This document shows positions 1 through 12,383 of a DNA stretch of 64,000 nucleotides, piece after piece. Source of the DNA: Heracleum sosnowskyi (taxonomy: Eukaryota > Streptophyta > Magnoliopsida > Apiales > Apiaceae); assembly GCA_030848705.1 (NCBI GenBank), contig CM061243.1, forward strand, positions 6,358,001 through 6,422,000, in the 5' to 3' direction. Each line of letters begins with the position of its first letter. The first letter of the stretch is position 1. The position numbers were made by a program, and so were the translations under genes. Under the pieces are notes generated by a model. The model made no database searches and had not been told where the DNA came from. It saw nothing but the letters and a program-made list of their open reading frames with translations.

Positions 1-335
1 TAAGGAAAACTCTTATTCGTTGCAAAACAATAGTACAAAGCCAAATTTTGGTTAGTATGATATATCTAAATTAATTGATTTCATTCCAAACTCGTGTTCG
101 AATCGCTGCAACTACAATTATATAAGTTAGTTATTTATTCAATTTCAATTCTTTGATTTTACCAAATTTTTGATTCTTTCTATCGACATAATTAAATAAT
201 ATTTATTTATTATAGACTTTCATATTAATTTCATGTTAAATTCTCTGCAAGTACATATTTAAATAAAACTTATAAATTATTTTTTTTCTCAATATTTTAA
301 ATTGTTTTTTTAATAATTTAATTTTTATTCTTAAT

Positions 336-362
336 CCGTGCTTCGCACGGGTTATGAGCTAG
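336..362 (+). mobile_element. Helitron 3' terminus
   Basis: A perfect 6-bp stem (CCGTGC at 336-341, GCACGG at 345-350) with a 3-nt loop is followed 8 nt later by CTAG at 359-362 and then T. A hairpin just upstream of CTRR, with insertion before T, is the known Helitron 3' end. The 5' end is not seen and may lie left of the window; 1-335 is plain AT-rich sequence that probably belongs to it. The same plan recurs six more times in the window. Confidence 0.7.
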
Positions 363-460
363 TATATATAAAACAAAAAATTCAAAAAAATATTATTTAC
401 AGCTATGTTTTCCAAACACATTGAAATGCGTGAAAAAGCAAGCGATTCACATAAAATAAA

Positions 461-477
461 ATGGGACGGAGGGAGTA
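461..477. mobile_element. Stowaway-type MITE right end
   Basis: The sequence reads inward as CTCCCTCCGTCCCAT on the minus strand and is followed by TA at 476-477. This is the well-known Stowaway (Tc1/mariner) MITE terminus with its TA target. No matching left end lies between 363 and 460, so the element is truncated or split by the Helitron that ends at 362. Confidence 0.6.
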
Positions 478-869
478 ATGATTAATTTGCGCAAGGATAG
501 ACTACAAGCTTTTAATCATCAACTCCTTATTCCTTTCATTATCGTTGGTTTGTTAAAACCAATTAGCAATAAACATGTTTACCATTGTAAGAAAGAACTA
601 TAAAAAAAAACTGCAAACTTTCAAAAAGAAAAAGCCAAGGAAACACTATGACGATTCTTATCTAAAATACATAGCCTTTAGTTCTGTTTAGTGATCCTTA
701 CAAGTAAGGTACTGATGCAGTTGCCTTCTTTTCTATTTTACACCATTATATATAGCTTGAAATCGGGTGATGAAAGGACCACACACTCACTCTCTTCCAC
801 TTGAATAACTCACCTTGCCTTATCAAGTCGACCAAGACTGAGTTTATCACAGTACTACAGCTTTCCAAA
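478..869 (+). promoter_or_regulatory. SEO gene upstream region with TATA box
   Basis: This is the upstream region and 5' UTR of the SEO gene. A TATATATAG motif sits at about 746-754, roughly 120 bp before the ATG, so transcription could start near 780. No other coding potential is seen. Confidence 0.4.
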
Positions 870-3603
870 ATGCAGCAGCAGCAACGGAAAATTGTAAGGA
901 CAGCTGATCGTCGGATGTTCTCATCTTCAGATGACAGTGCCATGATGAAGCAAATCCAGTCAACTCATGCCCCAGATGGTCGTGTGGTTGATGTGAAACC
1001 TACCATGCTTGTCATTGAAGAAATACTGCACCGCGCTTCCCCTGGCATTGATGGAGTCATTAATGTACACATACCTTAGTTTTCTTCCCATCTTACACTC
1101 GTTCAAGAATGAATATATGTTAGACAGTAGTATAAGTTACTAATTTGATTCTTCTTCTCAATTGCAGGGCACGCATGCACACATGGACACATTAGAGAAG
1201 GCAGCTCTGCTTGGTTTTGATGGAATGCTGGAATTACAGGCTTATACAATTCACAAGGTTTCCTGCGAGGTAAGTAATATTTAGTCTGTTCATTATATTT
1301 TGATGTTAGGGAAACTAGTTGCCAATACTGTAAGATGCCTTTCTTCATGCCTTGAGAAAATGACAGTAGAGTTATTCATGTTGGCAGTTGGAGTGCAAGT
1401 GTTCTGGGGGAGCAGATGCCCATGGCTCAACAATGGCCATCCTAAGCATGCTTTCAAGCTATACTTGGGAGGCAAAAATAGTGTTATCACTAGCAGCATT
1501 TTCGGTTAACTATGGACAGTTTTGGCTTGTAGCTCAGCTTTACACCACAAATCCATTGGCCAAGTCTGTAGCTATCCTCAAGCAATTGCCAGACATCGTG
1601 GAGCACTCAAACATACTGAAGTCCCAATTTGATGCTGCCAATAACCTCATAAAGGCTGTCATGGATGTCACAAAGTGCATCATTAAGTTCCAACAGCTTC
1701 CAAGTAACTACATATCACCCGAAACACCACCGATGTCAGTAGCCATGGCTCTTGTCCCCACCGCTGCTTATTGGCTCATCCGAAGTTTGGTGACCTGCGC
1801 TTCACAACTGACAAGCCTAATAGGAATGAGCCATCAGTAAGTCATACGTAGCTTTTTTTGCTCATATCATACCTTGCACTAATCTATATCGAAATATACA
1901 TAATGTTTCATCTTTTTTCACATATACTTGCTACAGGCACGTCACAGCTACCACAGAAGCATGGGAAATATCAAGCCTGGCACACAAAGTGCAGAATATA
2001 CTTGACCATCTTACCACACAACTTGGTCATTGCCATCAACATATTGGTAAGCCCATTTCTTGATATATTAATCAAAGGATGAATTGTAATTCGTCAAATT
2101 ATTTCTTGAAAATGGTAATGTTGAGTATATAACATTAGGTAATTAATCAAACAATATTTATGCACTTGAATGCAGATGAGAAAAGACATGATGAATACTT
2201 TCAAATGCTCATCCGACTCTTTGAAACACCACATATTGACAACATGAAAATTCTCAAGGCCTTGTTATACTCCAATGATGATATGCTGCCGCTAGTAGAT
2301 GGCACCACTAAAACAAGGGTATATGTTATAAATATAATCAATTTCTTTCTATATTCTTTCTGTAAAGTAGTGTACGAAATAATTAACTTGAATTTTGACA
2401 CAAACAGGTCAGCATTGAAGTACTTCGAAGAAAGAATGTCCTGCTGCTCATTTCAGATCTTGACATCTCTACTGAACAACTGATTGTTCTTACTCACATA
2501 TACAATGAGTCACGTGCAAAGCCAGAGCTCCACTATGATCTGGTGTGGATCCCAATTGAAGACAGGTCAATTCCATGGAATGATAAGCAGCAACAACGAT
2601 TTGAACAACTGCAGACAATGATGCCATGGTACACCATCCATCACCCTACAATGCTGGAACCAGCAGTTATTAAGTTCATCAAGGAGGTGTGGCATTTCGC
2701 CAAAAAGAAAATCTTGGTGGTGTTGGATCCACAGGGAAAAGTGGCATGCCCAAACGCACTTCACATGGTTTGGATATGGGGAAATATAGCCTATCCTTTT
2801 ACTAGCATTAAAGAAGAAGCACTATGGAAATCAGAGACTTGGAGGCTCGAGCTCTTAGTTGATGGAATTGACCCAGACATGCTAGAATGGGTACATTACA
2901 TATTCACTCGATTGAAATAATCTATATTATCATCTCTTCCCGCATTCCCTTAAACCTTTTATACTCTGTAAATTTATTTTATTAGGTTGCACAAGGTAAA
3001 TACATCTGCTTGTATGGAGGAGAGGACATTGACTGGATACGCAGGTTTACATCTACAACAAAAGCTGTAGCACAAGCTGCGCAAATAGACCTAAAAATGG
3101 TTTATGTGGGGAAGCATAACAGCAAGGATAGAACAAGTAGAAACATCACAACAATCATCACAGAGCAGCTAAGTAACGTTTGGACCGACCTCACATTCAT
3201 ATGGTACTTTTGGACACGACTAGAGAGCATGTTCTACTCAAAAATGCAGCACGGAAAGACCATTGAGAATGATCAAATAGCACAGGAGGTACTCACAATG
3301 CTCACATTTGATAGTAGTGACCATGGATGGGCATTGTTCTGTATAGGATCAGATGTTATCGCCAAGGCAAAGGGTGACACACTTTTGACAAGCCTAGACG
3401 AGTTCCCAAATTGGGAGGAGGATGCAAAGGTCAAAGGTTTTGTCCCTGCACTCCAGGATCACTTGGAACATCTTCACACTCCGCTTCACTGCAACCGCCT
3501 GATTCTTCCAGGTATTGATGGTGGCATACCAGAGATGGTGATTTGTGCAGAGTGTGGACATCCCATGGAGAAGTATTTCATGTACCGCTGCTGTGTGGAC
3601 TGA
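870..3603 (+). CDS. Sieve element occlusion (SEO) protein, 7 exons
   Basis: SEO proteins form the filamentous P-protein (forisome-type) bodies of phloem sieve elements. Predicted exons are 870-1064, 1168-1269, 1388-1836, 1937-2046, 2176-2318, 2408-2890 and 2986-3603. All introns are GT..AG, the phases join cleanly, and the total of 2100 nt encodes 699 aa, the usual family length. The N-terminal SEO domain follows a short glutamine-rich leader; its typical features are the DGR-x-VDVKP stretch in exon 1, the CKCSGGADAHGST stretch in exon 3 and the LAHKVQNIL-x-HLT stretch in exon 4. The C-terminal thioredoxin-like SEO domain occupies the last two exons and ends with the characteristic cysteines (CAECGHPMEKYF, then RCC). 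The ATG at 870 was chosen because the upstream codons in frame contain no ATG. No lesion is seen, so the gene looks functional. Confidence 0.93.
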
Positions 3604-4300
3604 GAAATCGTATCAAAGCACAGAGGTGATTTAATAATAGTGTACGAGAGTATTAATAACCTGTTTAATAGTTGTGTTAATTGATTGGAAGCATTGGTGT
3701 GTAATAGTATCAAACTATGCATTATTAGTGTGGAGTAGTGCCTCGCTATGTATCACTAGCACTGATCATTTGTAAAATAGTACCCTCTAATAAGTTACTT
3801 ATAACAGTTCCCTTCGAATTTGAAAAAAAAAAAATTAGCTTCTCTTAACTTGAACACATTTAATTACCAGAAGTAGGTCGGTTTTTCTTCGACTCGGACA
3901 GAATTCTGAAGTGTCAAAAGCATGTCAATCCTGTAAGATAATGTACTGGCAAAAATTGCAACAGAAGGAGGTTCTGAGTTCTGACTGCTACATGCTCTAT
4001 AAGAAAAAACACAGGGCAAAGATATTGGCTTGCGGGAGTTATATATTTCACAAGTTTATAAGATGGGCTGAATCCACCTAGACTCTCTAATGTATTGAAC
4101 CTGGTTGCTCTGTTATGACTCCCAGGATTCTTTAATATTTATACACACACTTTCAGTCTTTTATTTTCTGGGCTTCCAGCCTCCAGATAACGAGGCTTTT
4201 CCTACTTTATCTTTTATGCGGTTTTGTGACAGGAAAGTAAAGAGTACATTTGCAGAGAACGGATTGATTAAATAAATACTCCCTGGTGCGAAAAAAAAAG

Positions 4301-4588
4301 AAAAATGTGCAAGAAACTCTTAGAGATAAAGAAGAAAAAAGTCCAGGGACAAAGTGCAGAATTTTTCTCCAGAAATAGGCAAAAGATGCTACAAAAATCT
4401 GCTGCACAAAACTAGCAGAAATCTGCGTAAATTATGCTATACAAAAATCTACACAAACCATATATACTATTGTGCAAAAATTCTGCAGAAAAAATATAGT
4501 AAAAGATGTGCTGTGAAACAAAAAAAAAATGTGCAAGAAACTCTTAGAGATAAAGAAGAAAAAAGTCCAGGGACAAAGTGCAGAATTT
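4301..4588 (+). repeat. 64-bp direct repeat, two copies
   Basis: The copies at about 4301-4365 and 4525-4588 are nearly identical. Each runs from AAAATGTGCAAGAAACTC to AAAGTGCAGAATTTT and is preceded by an A-run. About 160 bp of AT-rich DNA separates them. This is probably a local duplication of a mobile-element fragment. Confidence 0.75.
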
Positions 4589-4732
4589 TAAAATAGGTCC
4601 AGAAAAGAAAAAACCAAAGTGTACATATGGAATTGTAAAATGCTATGTAAATTCTTCAAATGTAAATGTGAATAAAAAGTTCACTGCTCTCATTCAGTGT
4701 TATCAGTGGACATGTCCTTGCATTATGTTCCT

Positions 4733-4800
4733 CACTTGCAAGTAGAGGTGGCCACACGGGCGGCTGTAACCGTCCTTGTGATCACCTCTACTTGCAAGTG
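4733..4800. repeat. 18-bp perfect inverted repeat (hairpin)
   Basis: The arm CACTTGCAAGTAGAGGTG at 4733-4750 is exactly complementary to the arm at 4783-4800, around a GC-richer 32-nt loop. It would fold into a stable hairpin. No coding sequence or element ends are evident, and the function is unknown. Confidence 0.8.
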
Positions 4801-5251
4801 CCACATTTTCTTGGCTTTCCCGCATTCATTGATAGTTCCTTGTTGCATCACTGGTATAAAAAAAGAAACTTTATTCTTAATATTTGTATGTTGTCCCCAT
4901 CCCAAACTGGGAAATATATCACCCTACTCGAAATTTGGAAAAATGTCCGGACAAGAAAGCTCCTAAGCCGAAACCAAAGCCGCATAAATGTAACTAAATA
5001 CGAACGTTGGTATTGCAAATGTGGCCCTAATAGTACAGAATTACAAATGAAATGTCGCCAAAATAAATGTTCATATAATAATTAAAAAAAACACTGCTGC
5101 AGATTATGTTGATCTAGTCGGATACATAATCATAGATCATAGGAAGGCTGCATATGTTTGGTATTGGTGATTTTACAGAATTGGGAGAGGGAAAAGATGA
5201 ATTTACTTAAATTGGATCTTAATTAAATGTTTAGAAAAATTAAGTGCATCG

Positions 5252-5323
5252 GCCTTTATAGCTCAGTGGTAGAGCGTCAGTCTTGTAAACTGAAGGTCCG
5301 CAGTTCGATCCTGCGTGGAGGCA
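5252..5323 (+). tRNA. tRNA-Thr (anticodon TGT)
   Basis: A complete 72-nt cloverleaf without an intron. The acceptor arm pairs GCCTTTA with TGGAGGC and the discriminator base is A. The D arm carries AGCTCAGTGGTAGAGC. The anticodon stem TCAGT/ACTGA encloses loop CTTGTAA, giving anticodon TGT, which reads ACA (Thr). The T arm carries GTTCGATCC, the internal B box. CCA is not encoded, as expected for a nuclear gene. A copy transferred from an organelle is possible but not tested. Confidence 0.93.
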
Positions 5324-5324
5324 G

Positions 5325-5329
5325 TTTTT
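5325..5329 (+). terminator. Pol III terminator of tRNA-Thr
   Basis: A run of five T residues starts 2 nt after the tRNA 3' end, the standard RNA polymerase III stop signal. Confidence 0.7.
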
Positions 5330-5469
5330 GAATTTTGGAGATTACCCCTTACCATCAGTTGATTTCAAGTCTTTTTAAAACAGGTTGTTTTTGTTGCGGA
5401 CCGTATTTTTGCAATTTTTCTAAGGTGGCATCTAGTTACAAACCCTATTTTTGCAAATATTTCCAGAAG

Positions 5470-5818
5470 ACACAATCACCAATGCTTGAAATTACTACAC
5501 CAGCTGTGTATTAACTACCATGCATGTATGTCAAAGAGAACTCAAGAAACAACTGTCCAGCTAACTCTTCATCTCACATTTCCAATACACGGTAGATTGA
5601 ATTTCTAAGTTTTGTACACGGAGAAAAGTTATGACATTCATATTAACAGGCGGCTCAATTTGTACTATAAATAAGAGTTCATTCTATACATTTTGAAGAT
5701 ATAGAAAAATTATAAAGCATATACTTTCTCCCGTCTCTTTTACTGTAGTTCTCTTTATATTATTTACTTAAACAATTATATTAGAAATTACACTTAATAT
5801 TATAATATATTCATAACA
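5470..5818 (+). repeat. 5' LTR of Copia element (36 bp missing at start)
   Basis: It pairs with 11111-11459. It ends with TTCATAACA at 5818 and is followed directly by the element leader. The first 36 bp of the right LTR have no counterpart here, and the sequence to the left (ending TTTCCAGAAG) is unrelated. Confidence 0.88.
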
Positions 5819-6147
5819 CGTTATCAGCACGAGTCTCTGCCCGAGCTTGAAGAATGTGAAATTTAATTTCTTCTATTTTAATTGAACATGTGCCCGAATT
5901 TTATTCGATCAATAAGGTTCGCTCGAATTCTGTCTATTTTAATTTTATAAATGTTGATATTATCGTGCATGTTATTTATACATGTATTAATATTATTGAA
6001 TTAAAAGATAGCTATATTATGCGATTTTAATTTATGTTATTTATCATTTTATGCTACAAATTTTATTATGTGATACATGGTTAAATTGTTTACGTCTTAA
6101 TGTGCAATATTGTTATATCATGTTTTAAATATTATTTTATATTCAGA

Positions 6148-7244
6148 ATGGCGAATCTTGCAAAATTAGATTTTGTTGCATTGGATGTGTCTAGGGATAA
6201 CTATTTGTCTTGGGTGCTCGATGCGGAATTACACCTTAGTGCTAATGGCTTAAAAGATACCATCGAATCTGAAAAAACCCCAACGGTTGAACAAAATGCC
6301 AAAGCTATTATTTTTCTCAGACACCACATTCATGACAATTTAAAATCTGAATACCTGACCGTCAAAAACCCACTCACCCTCTGGACCAACCTCAAAGATA
6401 GATTTGATCACCAGAAACTTGTCCATTTGCCACATGCCCGTTATGAGTGGATTAATAATATAAGGTTGCAAGATTTTAAATCTGTTGCTGAATACAATTC
6501 TGCCTTGTTCAAAATAAGCTCAAAATTGATTTTATGTGGTGAGAATATTACTGATGCTGACATGATTGAAAAGACCCTCTCAACTTTTCACCCCAATACT
6601 ATGATTCTGGCGCAACAATACAGGGAGCGCAATTTTCAGAAATATAGCGAGTTGATATCTCTCCTTCTTGTAGCTGAAAAGAATAATGAGTTGTTGCTGA
6701 AAAATCATCAGATACGTCCCACAGGCTCTGCCCAGTTACCTGAAGTACATAACACGTCATTCCGGAAGAATGAACGTGGGAAAGGGTATGAGGAGGACGA
6801 AGTTACGGACGACACCGTGGGCGTGGAAATTTTCGTGGGCGGTTTCGAAATTCTGGCCACCATAAGTGGCAGCGTGATGGCCACAACAACTCGGGTCACC
6901 AGAAGTGGCAGCGTGATGGCTACAACAACTCAGGCCACCAGAAGTGGCAGCGTGATAGCTACAATAACTCTGGCCACCAGAAGTGGCAAAGTGAGGGGCC
7001 AAATAAAAGGAAGGCACCACAAGAAGAAGATACTAGAGATATGTGTTTTAGATGTGGGGCTCATGGACATTGGACTCGTACTTGTCACGCACCAAAACAT
7101 CTTGTATATCTTTACGAGGCATCTAAAAGACAGAATGAACAAAGGGTAGAAACAAACTTGGCTAGTTTTAATACTGAACCAATAAGTAAGATTTCAAATG
7201 AACTCGACACTGGTGCTAATCTTTACTACGGATTAGATGACTAG
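6148..7244 (+). pseudogene. Copia gag, frameshifted
   Basis: This encodes the capsid-like gag of the Copia element. The first ~215 codons form a good plant Copia gag domain, starting MANLAKLDF at 6148 and including WTNLKDRFDHQK. Near 6780-6800 the frame shifts: the glycine/arginine-rich linker, with about four repeats of a short unit around 6850-6990, and the CCHC zinc knuckle (CFRCGAHGHWTRTC near 7045) are read in another frame. The knuckle spacing C-x2-C-x4-H-x4-C is intact. The domain past the break cannot be made by simple translation, so this copy is non-autonomous. Confidence 0.85.
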
Positions 7245-7381
7245 TTTCTATATGTATTTCTTCCATGTCATGTACTTGTTTTAATTTTCTGCTTCTATGT
7301 ACTTGTTTTATGTTCTGGTTTTATGTACTTTGTTTGTCTTAATAAAATTGTTGTTCATTTATGAATGTATACAACATAAAT

Positions 7382-10300
7382 ATGGAAGATATATGCATTG
7401 CTGACTGCGCCACCACTCACACAATTTTACAAAATCTGAAATATTTCTCACAGTTGACTAAAACCAATTCACATGTCTAGACGATTTCGGGCACATCAAA
7501 TATAATAGAAGGTTTTGGGAAAGCTAGTTTTATTCTACCAAATGAAACACAAATTCACATACCTGATGCTCTATATTCTAGTAAATCCACTAGGAACCTT
7601 CTCAGTTTTAAAGACATTCGTCTTAATGGCTTCCACGTAGAAACTACTAGTGAGAATGAAAAAGAATATCTCTTTATCACTTCAACTACATCAGGCCATA
7701 AGAAGATCTTATAAAAATTACAATCAATCTCTTCTGGATTATATGCTACCCAAATTAGAGTCATCGAGTCTCACACTATCATCATTCCCAAAGTCATAGA
7801 CCCAAAATCACATACCCTTTGGCATGAAAGACTTGGTCATCCAGGAGTATCAATGATGCGTCGTATAATAGAAAATTCTACATGACATCCTCTTAAGAAT
7901 CAAAAGGTTATATCACGTGATGAACTTCCTTGCTCATCATGTTCTTTAGGAAAACTCATTATCCGACCGTCTCCAGTTAAACTTCAAACCGAGTCTCCAA
8001 ATTTCTTAGAAAGAATTCAGGGTGATATTTGTGGTCCTATCCATCCACCATCTGGTCCATTTAGATATTTCATGGTTCTAATCGATGCTTCAACTAGATG
8101 GTCTCATGTATGTCTACTCTCTACACGAAATACAGCCTTTGCTAAACTACTTGCTCATATAATCAAATTGCGAGCCCAATTTCCTGATCATCCCATTAAA
8201 TCAATTCGACTAGATAATGCTGCTGAATTTACATATGTAACTTTCAATGATTATTGTATGTCAGTAGGGATCTCAGTCGAACACCCTGTAGCTCACGTGC
8301 ACACACAAAACGGTTTAGCAGAGTCCTTAATTAAAAGACTTCAACTAATTGCACGTCCCTTACTTCTAAAGGCAAAATTACCTACATCTGTTTGGGGTCA
8401 CGCAATTCTTCATGCTGCAAATATAATTAGGATAAGACCATCTGCTTACCACAAACAATCCCCTCAACAATTAGTTCTTGGTCAAATTCCTGATATCTCA
8501 CACTTTAAGATTTTTGGTAGTGCTGTATATGTTCCTATTGCAACTCCACATAGATCTAAAATAGGACCGCAAAGAAGAATGGGCATATATGTTGGATTTG
8601 ACTCGCCAACTATCGTTAGATATCTTGAACCATTAACTGGTGATGTCTTTACTGCTCGATATGCTGATTGTCATTTTGATGAGTCTATGTTCCCTCCATT
8701 AGGGGGGGATAATATTTTGCATAAATTAAATACTGAACTATCATGGAATACATCAGGATTAAATGCTATTGATCCACGTACTAAACAGTGTGAATCTGAG
8801 GTTCTAAGAATTACTCATATGCAAAATATTGCTAATCAAATGCCAGATGCTTTTAATGATTCTAGACATATTGTAAAATCACATATACCTGCTGTTAACG
8901 CTCCGGCAAGGGTTAAAATCCCTGTTCATAAATCAATTCCTGAAGAATTGGTTGGTAATTCAAAACCACGCCAGAAGCGTGGAAGACCTGTTGGTGCAAA
9001 AGATGTTGTACCACGAAAACGGAAATTTATTGGACCTGCCCCTGAAGTGGCAATTGTTCCAGAAAATACCCCAGAAGCGGTATCACCTCCGGAAGAGGTT
9101 CTAGCCCCTGAAGTGGTCGTGACAAAACCATCAGAAGTGGTCTTGCCTCTAGAAGAGGATATTGCCCCTGAAGTGGCACATGCTTCCGTAGAAGCAAAGG
9201 TACCTGATAATTATGAGATCTCAATGAGTTATGTACATACCGGAAAATTATTTGATCGTGGGAGTACTGATATTGATGACGTATATGCTTTTTTCGTGGC
9301 ATGTGATGTTATTATAAACTCTGATCCTGAACCACAAAGTGTGGAAGAATGTCGACAAAGAGATGATTGGTCAAAATGGAAAATTGCAATCCAGGAAGAA
9401 TTGCAATCCTTGCGCAAGAGAAATGTATTTGGACCTGCAGTCCGAACACCAGTTGGTGTAATTCCCGTCGGGAATAGATGGGTATTTGTACGAAAACGAA
9501 ATGAAAGAAATGAAATTGTGAGATATAAGGCCCGGCTGGTAGCCCAGGGATTCTCTCAAAGGCCTGGATTTGATTACCAGGAAACTTACTCTCATGTGAT
9601 GGATGGAGTCACTTTTCGTTTTATGATGGGTATGGCTTGTATGGAAAGATTGGAAACACGCCTTATGGACGTTGTGACAGCCTACCTTTACGGATCACTT
9701 GATAGTGATATTTATATGAAAATCCCTGAAGGATTAAAGATAGAGGAAACTAAGCCTCGACATTTATACTCGGTTAAATTACAACGATCATTATATGGTT
9801 TGAAACAATCTGGTTGTATGTGGTACAACAGGCTTAGTGAGTATTTATTAAATGATGGATATGTAAATGATCAAGTGTGTCCATGTGTGTTTATTAAAAG
9901 GTCGCAAACTGGTTTTGTTATTATTGTTGTATATGTGGATGATTTGAACATTGTAGGTACTTCTGAAGATATTACTAATGCTGCTAATTATTTGGAAAAT
10001 GAGTTTGAGATGAAAGATCTTGGAAAGACACGATTTTGTTTAGGTATACAGGTGGAACATTTATCTACAGGAATATTTATTCATCAGTCAACCTACACGG
10101 AAAAGGTTCTTGATCCGTTCTACATGGACAAAGCTCATCCACTAACTACGCCAATGGTCGTTCGGTCACTCGAAGTTGAAAAGGATCCCTTTCGTCCTAG
10201 AATGGAAGATGAAGATGCACTTGGACCTGAAGTTCCATATCTTAGTGCAATTGGAGCTCTCATGTATCTTGCAAATAACACACGGCCTGATATTGCATTT

Positions 10301-10942
10301 GCTGTTAACCTACTCGCGAGATTCAGTTCTGATCCAACTAAAAGGCATTGGGATGGAATCAAACATATATTTAGATATCTTCGGGGGACGATTGATCTTG
10401 GGCTATGCTTTCCGAACAATTCAAAATCGCAGCTTGTTGGATATGCGGATGCAGGGTATATGTCAGATCCTCATTTTGGACGATCTCAAACATGCTATCT
10501 ATTCACATATTGTGGCACTGCTATCTCTTGGAAATCTACAAAATAGACCATGGCAACAACTTCATCTAATCACGCAGAGTTACTTGCAATCCATGAAGCA
10601 AGCATGGAATGTATTTGGTTACGATCAGTCATTCAACATATTCAAAAATCATGTGGTTTATCAAGTATCTCAAACAGTCCCACGATTATGTTTGAGGACA
10701 ACTCAGCCTGTATTAAGCAACTAAAGGAAGGATATATCAAAGGGGATCGAACAAAACATATCTTGCCAAAATTCTTCTACACTCGTGAACTACAAGAAAA
10801 TGGTGATATTGATGTACAACAAGTTCGCTCATGTGATAATCTGGCAGATTTACTCACAAAATCACTACCTACATCAACGTTTGAAAAGCTGCGAAATAAT
10901 ATTGGTATGCGAAGATTGAGAAACTTACATGTCAAGTTGTGA
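7382..10942 (+). pseudogene. Copia pol (integrase, RT, RNase H) with stops
   Basis: The order is protease remnant, GAG-pre-integrase (LWHERLGHPG near 7820), integrase core (LDNAAEFT and the following ENGLAES-like region), reverse transcriptase (YVDDLNIVG near 9930) and RNase H (ISWKSTK, then NHAELLAIHEA). An open frame runs 8072-10546. Upstream the same frame has stops near 7480, 7710 and 7885, and RNase H is split by a TAG at 10544-10546, after which it continues to 10942. The catalytic residues of integrase and RT look present, so decay is limited to point lesions. It is not expected to be functional. Confidence 0.88.
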
Positions 10943-11074
10943 GGCGTTTTATTCAGGGGGAGGTTGTACTCTTTTTCCTTCGTCAAGGTTTTTATCCCAC
11001 TGGGTTTTTCCTTGCAAGGTTTTAACGAGGCAGTCAACTCTTGTAATAACTCACATTTGACAATCAAGGGGGAG

Positions 11075-11459
11075 TGTTATAATTATGACAAAAGTGATTG
11101 TCAAATGTATACACAATCACCAATGCTTGAAATTACTACACCAGCTGTGTATTAACTACCATGCATGTATGTCAAAGAGAACTCAAGAAACAACTGTCCA
11201 GCTAACTCTTCATCTCACATTTCCAATACATGGTAGATTGAATTTCTAAGTTTTGTACACGGAGAAAAGTTATGACATTCATATTAACAGGCGGCTCAAT
11301 TTGTACTATAAATAAGAGCTCATTCTATACATTTTGGAGATATAGAAAAATTATAAAGCATATACTTTCTCCCGTCTCTTTTACTATAGTTCTCTTTATA
11401 TTATTTACTTAAACAATTATATTAGAAATTACACTTAATATTATAATATATTCATAACA
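11075..11459 (+). repeat. 3' LTR of Copia element
   Basis: It starts TGTTATAATTATGACA after a polypurine tract and ends TTCATAACA. It differs from the left LTR at four sites in the shared 349 bp. Confidence 0.9.
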
Positions 11460-11945
11460 GTTTTTTTATAATTTCTCTACATTGTTTATGTTGTATCTTG
11501 AGTTCTAAAAATTAAATTTAAAAACAAATTTATAGCCCACACGAAACTCACAAAATAATCTTTAATTTAGTGATAGTTTAACAAATTCTTTTCCAATTAG
11601 AACTACCCTGAAACTGATAAATAATAAAATAACGAATTTTTACATTAGTTCTATTCAACTTAGAAATAGAACTAAAATAAAGAAAATCGACTTAACTTAA
11701 AATTAAAGTATAGACCAAGATTCAAATAAACCTACTCAACTTAGAATTTGAAGTTACGAATTTTAACATTGAAAATTCTAGCCAACTTAGAAAACCTACT
11801 CATTTTTGGTTTATATTATTAAAATAAGTCTTTTTAATATTATATCTAACAGTTCTCATTCATCTATTTTAAGATCAATGGTCCTTATTGATTTAACGGT
11901 ACATGACCAAAGTTTTGGATACGATCCTCTTACATTTATTATATA
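11460..11945. other. AT-rich intergenic sequence
   Basis: No reading frame, repeat or regulatory motif could be recognised between the Copia 3' LTR and the next Helitron end. Confidence 0.5.
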
Positions 11946-11972
11946 CTAGCTTAAAACTCGTGCGATGCACGA
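11946..11972 (-). mobile_element. Helitron 3' terminus (minus strand)
   Basis: Read on the minus strand, the stem TCGTGC/GCACGA with a 3-nt loop (plus 11958-11972) is followed by about 8 nt and CTAG (11946-11949), then T. It has the same plan as the terminus at 336-362. The 5' end, expected at higher coordinates, was not identified. Confidence 0.62.
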
Positions 11973-12383
11973 ACTATCTTTAATAGTTGTTATTTTATTA
12001 AAAAACGAAAGTAAATATTTTAAAATAGGTAAACTTTTTCAAAAAAATTGAAAACATTAAAATAGGTTTTAAATAAATAAGTAAAAGTTTGTCCGTGATA
12101 TTTTTGGAAAATGAGAGGTTTTAGTAAGGGAAAATATATTGAAACGATAACATGTTTTAGTTAAAAAAAGGTAGAAAAAGTAATATGTTAGGACTGAACC
12201 AGGTGTCGTGTTCCAAATCCATAAATGTAGACATGATCTGTTCATTTTCGGGCTTGAAACAAATTCTCTTGGGCAACCTAAAGGGATCGTCTACACAACT
12301 TCTTTTAACAAGCCTATCATCATCATCATCATCATCATCATCAATGGCATAATTATCAAATTAGGTTCCAAGCTTCCACGAGC
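11973..12383. other. AT-rich sequence with (ATC)n microsatellite
   Basis: No gene is seen. It carries a (ATC)n tract at about 12316-12343 and probably includes the body of the minus-strand Helitron ending at 11946 and the broken end of the second Copia element. Confidence 0.5.

Larger units (their letters stand above)
3604..5251. other. Intergenic region between SEO and tRNA-Thr
   Basis: It begins with the SEO 3' UTR. No coding sequence is recognisable. The only structures seen are a 64-bp direct repeat (4301-4365 and 4525-4588) and an 18-bp inverted repeat (4733-4800), listed separately. Confidence 0.6.
5470..11459 (+). mobile_element. Ty1/Copia LTR retrotransposon, LTRs 99% identical
   Basis: The right LTR (11075-11459, TGTTAT...AACA, 385 bp) is preceded by a purine-rich tract ending AAGGGGGAG. 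The left LTR matches it from 5470 to 5818, but its first 36 bp are missing, so no target-site duplication can be scored. Over 349 aligned bases I count four differences, all transitions and no gaps. The interior holds gag, then integrase, reverse transcriptase and RNase H in that order, which marks Copia rather than Gypsy. The coding region has a frameshift and several stops. Confidence 0.9.

Noticed and set aside
4207..5085. Several 60-100 codon frames between SEO and tRNA-Thr
   Set aside because: They cover direct repeats and the hairpin, share no family features and differ in composition from the real exons.
9027..9595. Overlapping minus-strand frames inside Copia pol
   Set aside because: Antisense shadows of the polyprotein, with low-complexity composition.
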